From contig NC_079877.1 in the NCBI RefSeq assembly GCF_029227915.1, forward strand, positions 26,625,851-26,689,850: DNA of 64,000 nt, written 5' to 3'. The notes below the pieces were generated by a model. It was not told the origin of the DNA and searched no databases. It saw only the letters and a program-made list of their open reading frames with translations. Origin of the DNA: Hydractinia symbiolongicarpus. Its lineage: Eukaryota > Cnidaria > Hydrozoa > Anthoathecata > Hydractiniidae. This document shows, in pieces, positions 23,601 through 35,600 of the stretch; position 1 is the first letter of the stretch; each line of letters starts with the position of its first letter. Made by a program: the position numbers and the translations under genes.

Positions 23601-26600
23601 CATTGTATTCCCTTTGACCTATTTTCCAAATCCTTGCAATAAGGAAGATTTTGTGAAATTATGTATACACTTCTTAGAGGGTTCAACTCCTACATAGTAA
23701 CTACCAACTGTCTTAAGACAAGTATCCTCATCGTCACGAAGTAAAAATTTTAATTATAACAGCCAACATTCAGACAGAACAAAATTCCGATGGCGTGATG
23801 AAAAACTGAAAACTATTTCGTGGATGTATCTTTTATTAATGTAATGTGTAAAGGTTACGGCTTTATCATTCAATCACCAAAATTTGTGTATATTCTCCCA
23901 GCTCGCGTTGCCCTCTACCCTTTAAAAGTATGACTTCTATCCTGAAGTCTTTAAAAGTAAGTTGCAATGCCATCCGTTCAGCAGAAAGCCACCTTCAGTA
24001 TACCTTGAGTAAGCAAAGTTAACTGGATATCATCAAATCGGGAAAGAGGTTGTGGTCTTGTTAAGCAGAAGGGTATACCTTTTAAATGATGCCAGGTGTA
24101 CTGCAAACCGTTTCTGATATTTTATGATAACATAGAGGAGATTTTCGCGCAGTAAAACTTCATGTTGAGTTAACTGGATGGAATGGTGCAGTTATGTGAA
24201 AAACGATCTTTCGTGGAGCACTCTTTTGGCTTTTCCACAATGTCTAATTTTTTTTTGCATTGGCTCCACATATAACACTATTAAATACAATTTAAGTAAG
24301 GTTCAGGTCGGCATAATAAATAAACGTAATACGTGTTATGCAGCCTCTACCCTGCAAATATTAACAGTCTTACCGAGACTCTGGTCTCAATTGCCATCTG
24401 AAAACACCTTTTTAACACCACTATTCAAGTCCATTTCCTTAATTATGTCGCTCATTAAGCGTTCCAACTCACCAATCGACCCCTCCAATTTCCTACGGGC
24501 TTTCCAAGACAAAATGCAGGCACTTGATAAAAATTTATTTTAATTCTCGGCAGGATTTTCCAGAAATTCTACAGGCAGTTATTGAGGAGCTGATTGGGTC
24601 ATTCCCTGTGGTTGACAATCTTCTCTCTATAACTCTGACAACAAGAACGTCGTGTCGTTTTTGCTTCTTCAAGGGAACAAAAGGAAACCATACTAACTTT
24701 ACCTATGTGCAAGTCAATACCAGACGGTTTCAACACACTTTTACAACCACAACTGCTTCTGGGTGGTGACAAATGGTTTTGTCCCCAGTGTTTGATACAT
24801 CAGCACTATTGAGACTGAGATTTTTAACTGTGGTAATATTCTCATTGTACAGTTAATAAGATAAACGGGTCAACGTTCAAAAACAACAGGGTAGTTAACT
24901 GCCTTCCCATGTAACATCCTGTTTTAAAAGTTCCATACCACCCAACCGATGACGTATGGTTCAATAACAACTACTAATAGTTGCAACCATCAATCATTCT
25001 GGTACATTGACAGCCGGGAATTACTGGGCATTTATCAAAAACCAGTAAAACAGCTGGTTTAAGTTTGACCACCGCTCTATTTCTGAGGTGTGTTCTTCCC
25101 ACGTTAACAATTCATACTTTTTTTGCTAGAAGTTAGCTTGTTCCTATCCACAAATTTAATGGGGGAGGGAATCTTTCCCTAGCGGTTTTTATTTACCCGA
25201 GCTGAACCTTGTTTTGTCAGCTTTACCGTAATCTTGGAGTTTGCTCACTTCTCTCTCGTTCTTGGGAACCTATAAAAAGCATAGCAAGAGGTTGACAATT
25301 TGTCTTGTCTTTGGGGCTGATGATCCCACTTGTTACCCCAGCTCAGTAGGGAGGCATAGTTTGCTCGCTTTGTCTACAGGATTGACGATCCTGCTGCCCT
25401 GAGTCATTGTTTAAGTAGCCTTATGGGGTTGTAATCTACTCTGCCTGTCCTTTTTATCTACCATTTTGGGACACCGCCCCTGTTAGGAAAGGTTGGTACT
25501 CTTTTGTTGCTGGCCCACTGTAACAAACATCTGTGTAAGGTTGAGTGTTGGATACCCTTAACACATGTGGAAAGCTACGGCAAGGTTCACAAGTCCTGGC
25601 GCACAGATAGTTGAATACTTCAACTGGATAATGATATGTTGATAAGTGATTGTGCCCTCTGTGTAAATAACATCAAACAGCAACACGAAAGACGGAAGTT
25701 GTGAATGCTGGTCCATATCTTACAGTAAGCAAGTGTCTCCTGTTTGTTCTTTCTTAAATCCAACTTTATTGCCATCGACCCAGAGGTAAGAAGTCGTAAG
25801 CATGACTGGCAAAGTTTCCTTTTTACCGGTTTCTGTAAGTTTTGCCTTTGGGTGTGACGACCCTACTTATTACCCCATTCCCTAAATTAAGTTAGCTTAC
25901 TTTATCCTTTAAAGTCACTATAAGAAACGTAGCAGGGGGGGTTGACCAACTTAGTTTTATCTTCAGATGTAACGACCCCACTTCTTACCTCAGTCATCCC
26001 TTGTTGTATATGTTAATAGATTGCACGAATTGAAGAACATCATAAAAAAGGATTCCAGGGCCTCCTGATGACCACTTAGTGGAATTCGGTCTAGAGGTGC
26101 CCCACCTGTATTCCTTCCACCCTTTTAGGCTTTAGGACAAAACCTGTTGTTGGTGTCCAGATTGGTATTGTGTAATCTTTCTTGTGTGTGTCTTTTCTTT
26201 TCTCTTTTTTTACTGAAATTGTGCAAAAATGAAGTTTAACTCATTCAATCCTTTAACTTAACAGGTTGGGTATTTCATTGTGATTTGCTTCAATGTTAAA
26301 AATTCTTTTTTTCGTTGTACAATTTTGTGTTTCAGAACAGTTATCATTTAAAGGATTTTTAAAAAAGTGGGTGGAAACAACTTAAGAAAATTGCGCCAAC
26401 TATTGGCCTAGATGGTCCGTAGCTAACTTTGTGGGACGAGAGGTTAATTAGGCCTCAACATTTTAAGTGTTACAAAATGACTTCAATAATTCTATTTACG
26501 TTTTTAATGTCAATACGTGATTAATAAGCCTGTCTTAGTGGTTTATAAGCGCATAACCAGAGCATATTGACCGATATTAAAAGTATTACCTAAGCTTGTA

Positions 26601-29600
26601 TTGAAAAAGCATTTACAGATGCAACTATTTTTAGATAATGACCAAAATTAACACTTAAGATATGGATTATTACGATTATTACTTGTTTTCTTAATCAAAA
26701 TTTATGAAGTAAGAAAATTTAAGTATATTTATATATCAACCAACGTTTGACTGGGTGGTAAATTGAATTACTTGATAAGTTCGAGACGATATGTAATGGC
26801 TTTCTGGGTTGCCGCCGATGGGTTCCACGTCTACCTTAGTAATGGGCGGTTTCTTCGTCAGCCTAAACATTACGATTTCTCAAGTGTTCATGTCTAAGGT
26901 CACAAAGATTTTCTGTTTCCAAGTTTGCTTCTTTCCATTCTTTGCCACAACCTTTCTAAGGGCTGTGTTTTAATTCTACCTGTCTTAGCTCTGGTCCCTG
27001 TGTCGGTAGGTAAGAACAACAACAAAAGGATTTGTAGCGGTCAACTCTGCTTTTTCCAGCGTTTAACAACAGTTATTGGTTTTTTTCGGATTGTATCAAT
27101 GAATGTGGCTGGTGTCTTGCAAGAGGTAGGGGATGCTTTGTGATGTCCTCGCACCAGATCCCAAGCATGCGTGAATTTCACCAATCCTTATTTTTTCGCA
27201 TTCATAGGTGTTTCCTTCAGTACAGCCGAAATCCATTAGCCTTCCGGTCGTCTCCGTAAAGGGGAGAATACAGAAGTTGTTATTCTTTGTAGAAAAACCT
27301 CCTTTTTCTTTCATAAAATTTCCGTCTTGAAAACTAGTTCTATCTCCATTGCGATGTAGTTACTCCTATTCTCTCCTATTCAAAATTTATTTAAGTTATT
27401 GAAGCGTCCTTTAATCCGAGAGAAATATTTGTGTAAATGTAATGAGGGGTAGAATCATCTAAGCTATGTACACAACGGTTTTCGTGCAAGCAAAGCAACG
27501 TGCGTAGCTCATTCAGTGACATAAACACTCCTGGCTTCACACATACTAAGTCAAAACACTCGGTAAGACATGTAAGAACGTGCTCGCGGAAGATCCATTC
27601 TTTTTGCATGTAAACCAGGAACTCTAATTCTCTAATTTTGTAATTTATTTAGCTATGTGTATTATTTATTCGGAAGAAGAATAAATTAAACGGCTTACAC
27701 AAGCTGCAACGTAGCAAAACAAATTACGTAGCTACCCAGCTATAGCTAGCAATATTTACCAGTAGAAAAATATAAATAACATTGTATTGGAATTTTGCGT
27801 AACCTTTGCCTTCTTAATTATGTAAAAAGTTAAACGATCACCACTCTTCTTGAGACTGAAACCGACAGTTACTTTCCCCTTTTTTGATTTATCCAACCAC
27901 ACACATAAAAACATCAACTATAAATATTATATAAAATGCATCTTTTTGAAAAAGTATACAATGATTATACAATACCCCCAGTAAATGATCTGATGTGTAG
28001 TCCCAAAATTTAGAAAAAAAAATATGCATTCTATATTCAAACTATCATGACCAACCAAACCTGTCATAAATCGTTAGTTCTCCTTTAAAATCAAGCAGAA
28101 ATATTAACACAGTGAAAAAAAAATTCAAAGGAAGGTGCATATACATATATATAATGTTGCTTGCGTTACTCCCTCATTTGGTAAATATAAAGTTAATCGG
28201 AAAGGTGCATCAGTAATTAGCATTGGGTGACATTTTGGTGCAATTATTCTTTTTTGGTTTTTAAACAAAGACATAAAGTTAGTTAGTTTAATACTTTCTA
28301 CTAGAGAACAAGAAAACTTTTTTAACCTTGTGAAAGTTGGTGTTTAAGTAATCCGGTACAAGGCCTACCCCTGTCAGAGCTGCCACTTTATTTGCTATGT
28401 CATTTGACCAACATAACACCTATGAGAATATAAAAAAATGGCAGCATTGTGTTTGTGTTACGTCGCAAAACTACAAAAATAGCGATATATTAATTGTTGC
28501 ATTACGCACTTCTCAGATGGCGTGTAATGGTCAGATTTCGTCAAATTATTTCTATAAACAATGAAAACTTTCTTAACCCTATTCGGTCCGGGGGGGGCGG
28601 ATTCCGCCCCCCTGACGGTTTTTTTTTAATAACTCCTGATTGCTTTGTTATATGGCTATGATACTTACTGAGTTTCAACATTTATCTATTAGACACCTGC
28701 ATGCTAATTTTTTAGGTCCCATGCCTTTCAGAGGCTTTGATATTGGCCATTACTCGAAACTACCCCCAAAAATCTCCATGAAATCCTTATAATGGGGAAA
28801 ATATTATAACTCCTGTTAGGATTATCCTTAGAACTTGAAACTTGCAACACAACTTTGTTTCATCAAGAAAAATCATTTTGAATAATTTGAACACGTGACT
28901 AATCCGATTTCCCGATTTTGTCGGATTTTACCCGAAAATCGGAAAAAAACGGATTTTCGGGCAATTTTTGGCAATTTTTCATCCGATCCATGTAAAAACC
29001 GGAAGATATGTTAAATAACTTTTATTTAGCTTTCAGAAACTTCAAACAGAATGTAAAAATTCGCTCTAGAACAAAAGTAATTATATCTTAAGCGGATAGT
29101 GGCATTTTTAACAATTTCCAAGCTTTTGATGACGTCACAGAAAATGTGCTGACGCAAGCAAATTTTTATTGGCGCCATTTTGTTCCTTTTATGACGTACT
29201 TTAAGTGTGCCAAGTTTTATTCAATTTGAACAACCCTATGAAAAGTTATTTAGGTTGGGCGGAATCCGCCCCCCCCTGGTTATAGTATGTTCGAAAAACC
29301 CCGGACCGAATAGGGTTAAAGATATTTGTATCTATAACAGGGCGCCAAATCGATCATATTTTGAATAAAGTTTATTACAGTTATTTTCCATCTATATGGG
29401 ATAGAAAATAGCAATGCTACCGAAACTCCAGCATCAAAATTTATACCTTGGAGCCGTAACAACATTGAAAACGAGATAATTGCGCTAAAAAAAGGAGAGA
29501 AAATCGTATCGCCTATGTTGCGCCCTTGTGGGATATTGGAAGTAGGGCGACAATAGAGTGTGAGAAAAGCATAAATTGAAAGGAATAACACAAAAAGAAC

Positions 29601-32600
29601 GTTCAGTGGTGAAATAATCCAAATTTTTTCCTGTTTAAAGGCTCAAAGGAATACAGTCAAGTCGATCGAATCAATCGGTGTCGTTTTTTATCAAAATTCA
29701 TTTTAAAACAATAACACAGATTGGATATTGCGCGCCAAAACATGACATGAAAAGAGCAGAATTTCTAACTTTGCTTTTATTTTATTAAGAAAAATTCGAA
29801 GGTGGAGAGATAATGGGAAATGTAAAAGAAAACACTTTATGCTAAGACTAATATATGGAAAAGGGGGGAAAAAGAAGAATTTCACGTGCTGATTAAAAAT
29901 TCGAAACTTCGCGATCGCGCTCTGTTCTATCAACAATTTTGAATGACCCCTGGTATTTACGAAAATCTGTTGACTTTTGCAGCACCAAGACAATTGAAAT
30001 CGTCGCCGAGAAGAGAAGCAATTCGCCCAAGTGAACGTTTATTTCTTCGTCGATTTAAACTTTTGTTTACATCACTTGAGTATAAATCAATTATCTTATT
30101 GGATAAATTTTGATCGATCAACGAAAAAGTAAAAAGCAATCCTAATTTGCATTTGATCGAATTCGACCGCATGCGATTGGATGCAAACTATGCAATGTTC
30201 TATTTTCGTGAACATCGGGTCGATCAATGTCAATTAATTCGACCACATTTGTTTAAGTAGGAACCCGTCTTAAGAAAGAAAAAAAAATTGGGGGTTCTTT
30301 ACTTTGCGTCTTTGTGGCACAATTTAAATCTTTTTAAGTAGTCAACGACATTAATTAAGGCGTTCAGATTTTACCTATTAAAAATCCTGGGATTCCCCGC
30401 AATTTAGATGGAGTTAAGTTACCAATTAACAGAATTAAGACATTATAATGTATGTTTATACAGAACCATTTTAACCCTATTCGGTCCGGGGGGTGGATTC
30501 CGCCCCCCTGACGGTCTTTTTTAAATAACTCTTTATTGCTATGTTATATGGCTATGAAACTTACGGAGTTTCAATATTTATCTATTAGACACCTGCCTTT
30601 CAAATGTTTAGGTCCCATACCTTTCAGAGGCCTTGATATTGGCCATCACTCGAAACTACTCCTAAAAATCTCCATGAAATTCATATAATGAGGAAAATTT
30701 AATAACTCTTGTTAGGATTATCTTTAGAACTTGCAACACAAGTTTGTTTTATTAAGAAGAATTATTTTGCATAATTTGGACACGTGATTAATCCGATTTC
30801 CCGATTTTGTCAAATTTTACACGAAAATCGGAAAAAACGGATTTTCGGGTAATTTTTGGCATTTTTTTATGCCATCCACGTAAAAACCGGAAAATATGTT
30901 AAGTAACTTTTATTAAGCTTTCAGAAACCTCAAGCAGAATGCAAAAATTCGCTCTGGAACAAAAGTAATTAAATTTTAATCAGATAGTGGCATTTTTAAC
31001 AAAATTCAAGCTTCTGATGACGTCACAGAAAATGTGCTGACGCAAGCAAAACTTTATTGCTACTCATTTTGTTGCTTTTATGACGTACTATAAGTGTGCC
31101 AAGCTCGATTGAATTTCAACAACCCAATGAAAAGTTATTGAGGGGGGGGAGGGGGGGCGGATTCCACCCCGCCCCCGATCATAGTAAGTTCGAAAAATCC
31201 CGGACCGAATATGGTTAAAATTGAAGCTCACATCTGCCTATTTTTCATAGGTTTTGTGAAGAGACATGCCATATAAGGTCTTTTAGGTGAGAATGATATA
31301 TCAAAATACGCATATCTCACCCAAACGATTTGAAATATATTATCTAGGAATAAAAATGAAGGAACACCATTACTTGAATCGTCAACTCAGATCCAAAGGA
31401 ATTCAACGACTCGTGAAACTGAAAGTGAAGTCGCAAAAACGCAAAGCTCAGTTGTGACGCCTAAATTTCAAATGAAAGATAAAGTTCAAGAACGTGGCTG
31501 GAAGGCGTGGTTAGCTAATATAAAAACATATAAGCTAATAAAACTATTTTGGTAAGAGTATCATTATTTATATTTAAAAGTTTCCTGTCAATCTTCTGAT
31601 TAAAACAATTCAAGAGCGGCAGAACGTCTCCAAGATTACCATCCTCTTGTTTTGATAAGATCAACTTAGGCTGTTTTAATTTTTTAAAGGAACTCTCGCA
31701 GCGCATATCTGGGTCACATGCGAGTTTATTAATTATACTAGCTTAATTTAATTTATGAGGAACTCAATTAATAGCTTTTTTTAAATAAGCAGATGTTTTG
31801 TTAGGTTTGCAACTGTTAGGTCAGTCTGCTTTTAACACTTGGTCCTTGAGATCTTTATCCTTTATATAAAAAGAAGTTTTTTTCACTTTAAATGTTATGA
31901 ATCTGCTGTCAATTGCCCACGGCATCAGCGTTGCAATATAATATATTCTCAGCTGTAAAGATGACTAATAGCAATATAAATTTCTATTTGTATTTCGAAT
32001 TTTGTTAGTTATCTATTGTTCTTTTTAAGTAGCGAATGAAGCAAATCTACTGAAGCTTAACAAATTTAATCTAAAATGCCTTGATTGAATATCCCGATCA
32101 ACGTCTTGTGAACTTTCCTCGCTTGTGTTATATTCTATTGCCTTCATTGAAAAAATTGTTAAAGACCCCCGGGCTTCTTGATTACAATCTCTTTTCACCT
32201 TGTTTTTTAGCTTGAAAAATTACGCACAAGTCAATTTGGTATACTTTGTTATTGGACTCATCGCATTTGGAAATCATGAATTACTTCCACTGTTTGTGGC
32301 TAGTTCTGCTGAGTATCGTAAGTAACATTTAAATAAATTGTTTTGTTATTCTTTTTGAATTTTCAGAAATATTGTTTAAACTTTTTCTGAGGTTGAATCT
32401 AAGTAGACCTATAAAACAGCGGTTGGAATGATAATTTATTCTTTTAAACTGGGCTGCTTACACTTTTAGATGGTATGGGTTTCTCTACGTCAAAAATTGG
32501 ACTAACACTTTTCATGGTGTCAGTGTGCTTCCTTCCAACGCAGTTGTTAATCGTACCCAGAGTAAGTTAAGATTTTTAAAATATGATATCACTAAAGCAG

Positions 32601-35600
32601 TCTTTACCTGGACCCAAAATGAGACATTAAAGCACAATGTTATTTCGTTATGTTTACATAGGATTTTAACTATAAGGTTTGTGTGAACTGCACATGCTCC
32701 ATAAATTTGTAGATATTACTTTTTGAACATGAGCAATAGCTTTTTGCACATGCACAATAGCGCTGTACTTACGGCAAATAATTTTATTTTGGGTAAATTG
32801 TGACTACATAGATATTTTAGGGGCAAAATGACATATCATTTCGGTCATTTAGACAAAACAAAATCAACACCAAAGTAAATCCTATTTCGCCACAAATCAT
32901 CTCAACATATATAAAAGACTACATAAATGTCCAAAATGAAATTTTTATCTGGATTTCGAAGCAAAACATTCTTGTATAAGCCGCCTAAAGAAAACAAGGA
33001 AATGTGCATAGTTTATACGGAAGAAACATTGTGTATTCAGATACTCATGTAATGTGTCAATGATTTTATTAATTGTTTTGAGAATACATTTCGGGAAAAT
33101 GTTTTATCATCAGGTCAACGATAGCATTACTTTTTTTTTTGAGAGAGTAGTGATAATGTTAGGTGGATTCTAAGCTTACGTTAAAAGTTCTCAGTTACTC
33201 CATATTATTTTATTCTCAGTAACTCTTTCTTATTCACTCTTTCTTCCATATGTATATGCTTATACATGCTCCGGAATTTCTGACATAACTTGAAATAACA
33301 TCTCGAAATTTCATTTTGATTATTTAGATCATATTGACATCAGCACAAAATTGAACCTTATTTCGCCCAAAATCATGTGAACATTAAAACACAATATAGT
33401 AACAAACTTTGTCCGAATAAATTCTCTCGTACTCGATATTTAAAGCAACGAGATAAAAAAAATAATATAAAAAGTCATATTTCGTACAACAACGCATACA
33501 TTTCCCCGGCAACTAAAAATCTTTTACCAAGGTCCGCCTAAAAAGACAGTAAAAGTGATAAAATGACGAATTAGTGACGAAATAGAATAGAAATAAAAAA
33601 GTAAGAAAAGTTTTTTAGAGGCTTTCACTCCATTATTTAACCCTATTCGGTCCGGGGTTTTTCGAACATACTATGACCGGGGGGCGGATTCCGTCCCCCC
33701 CCCCCTTAATAACTTTTCATAGGGTTGTTCAAATTGAATCAAACTTGGCACACTTATATTACGTCATAAAAGGAACAAAATGGCGCCAATAAACTTTTGC
33801 TTGCGTCAACATTTTCTGTGACGTCATCAGAAGCTTGAAAATTGTTAAAAATGCCACTATCTGCTGGAAATATAATTACTTTTGTTCTAGAGCGAATTCT
33901 TACATTCTGTTTGAAGTTTCTGAAAGCTAAATAAAAGTTATTTAACATATCTTCCGGTTTTTACATGGATTGGATAAAAAATTGCCAAAAATTGCCCGAA
34001 AATCCGTTTTGTTCCGATTTTCGGGTAAAATCCGACAAAATCGGGAAATCGGTTTAGTCACGTGTTCAAATTATTCCAAAGGAATCCGCCCCCCCCCCCC
34101 CCCGGACCGAATAGGGTTAAAAGAAGCCTATGTTTTTGTAATACACAGTGCTTTTTTCAGTATTAAAAATTTCCATTAATCGAAAGTGTCAATAACTGAT
34201 ATATTGTTTTATCACAGTTACCATCATAATTCTTTTGTTCAGCTTTATCAAGTTAAGGAAAATAATGCATCATTTTGGTTGATGTCATTAATGACAAAAA
34301 TTTAAATGATTAAACATAGCACTTTTGTTGTCGCATGTTTAAGACAACGTTCATGAATGGTATACTACATTTGACCATGACTTTATCTTTCTTATTTGTG
34401 AAACTGATTTTTGTTGAATAAGATACTTTCAGAATAAGTTTCACGTTTCCAGGAACAGACTTGCGCAAGATCAAATTAAGTGTTGGCTTTGGTCGTCAAG
34501 GTACGGTATTTTTATCGCAATACTAACAACGTTCTTATTAGTAGAACTTTTAGCACTAGTGTTATGTAAACGTATAAGTGCTTTTTTAATTATGCCATTA
34601 CAAATATGTTTGGGGAAAGCATTTCAAGACGCAAATCAGCAAATCATTCAAAGTTCTTGTGGAAGTTTGTTATTGGAAGAAATCCTTTTGGCTCGAATTC
34701 CAATAGAGACCAATAGAGCAATTTCTATATCCAAAAAATGCGGAACCTCATTTTTAAAGTATCAACCGTAAATTTAACATTTGAATAAAAACTGTTAATC
34801 ATACTGAGTATTTTCCCAATATCTTAAGGTTTGACAACCAACAAGGTGTCGTCAACGTATCTGCCGTAAGATCTTATTGCACCAACGTTTACTAAACTTT
34901 TTATTGGTACCTGCTCGAGTTTAGTAATAATTATGTTTGCAAAAAGTCGTCCCATTGAGCTACCCATACTGACCCCATTAATTTATTCATACAGCTAATC
35001 ATTGGAAGAAAACACAGTTTTTGTGCAAGTATCCTTGATGAGTTTCTTCAAAAGGACTTTCTTAGATCTGGTTCTAGCAGATTTTTGTTGCAAATTCGCT
35101 CTAAAATAACATCAATAGTACCATTTAATGGCACATTCGTAAAAGTGATGTCGCAAGACACATCACAAGACAAGACAAGAGGACGAAATAAAATTTTCAT
35201 TTTGCCCTCGAATTAAATATCCCTGGGAAGGCTGCCCAAAGAAAACAAAAAAACATATATTTGCTTATGCGAATACCTCACCTGACATAAGAAAAGTGGT
35301 TGGTAAGATGTTATTATTAAATAATAGCCGATAAAGCCCGTGGAATAATCCAATAACGCAGGATAAAAATGAAAAAGAAGCTTTATTTGAATTTTGATGA
35401 CGTCAGCAATCCATTCACAAGAAAATAAATTTAAAACCTTGTTTTCACGCTGCATCTATTGTGTAGAGTTTAAAGTGCTGATCAAAATAATGTATAAGAT
35501 CATATGTTTTCGACGAACGCCTAAAGAGATATCAGGGAATAAAAATTTTGCTGACGTCAGCAAAGACCCGTCATAACCCTGAAATTCTTTTTTTTTTGGA

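Larger units (their letters stand above)
21703..23708. mobile_element. Two-kilobase palindrome (foldback element) with ATA/TTA core
   Basis: The left arm (21703 to about 22440) and right arm (about 22970 to 23708) are complementary with only scattered mismatches. Both ends read GTTGGTAGTTACTATGTAG inwards. The complementarity continues through mirrored trinucleotide tracts to a non-repeated loop of roughly 100 bases around 22605-22710. Each arm carries the same 64-codon open frame, on opposite strands (21714-21908 and 23503-23697). It has no known domain and is best seen as non-coding. The whole is in intron 8 and would form a giant hairpin in the pre-mRNA. Confidence 0.8.
24780..28120 (+). 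repeat. Intron 8 duplication block, copy 1
   Basis: Colinear with 50080-52075: AACACGAAAGACGG at 25680 against AACACGAAAAACG at 50126; GACCACTTAGTGGAATTCGG at 26080 against 50468; CAATGAATGTGGCTGG at 27098 and 50904; TGTCATAAATCGTTA at 28064 and 52018. Copy 1 is longer because of the dispersed repeat at 25150-25620 and a second related stretch near 25830-26000. Confidence 0.7.

Noticed and set aside
31472-31551. ATG of exon 9 taken as a gene start (MKDKVQERGW)
   Set aside because: The frame is open upstream to a good acceptor in the right phase for exon 8, so it is an internal Met.
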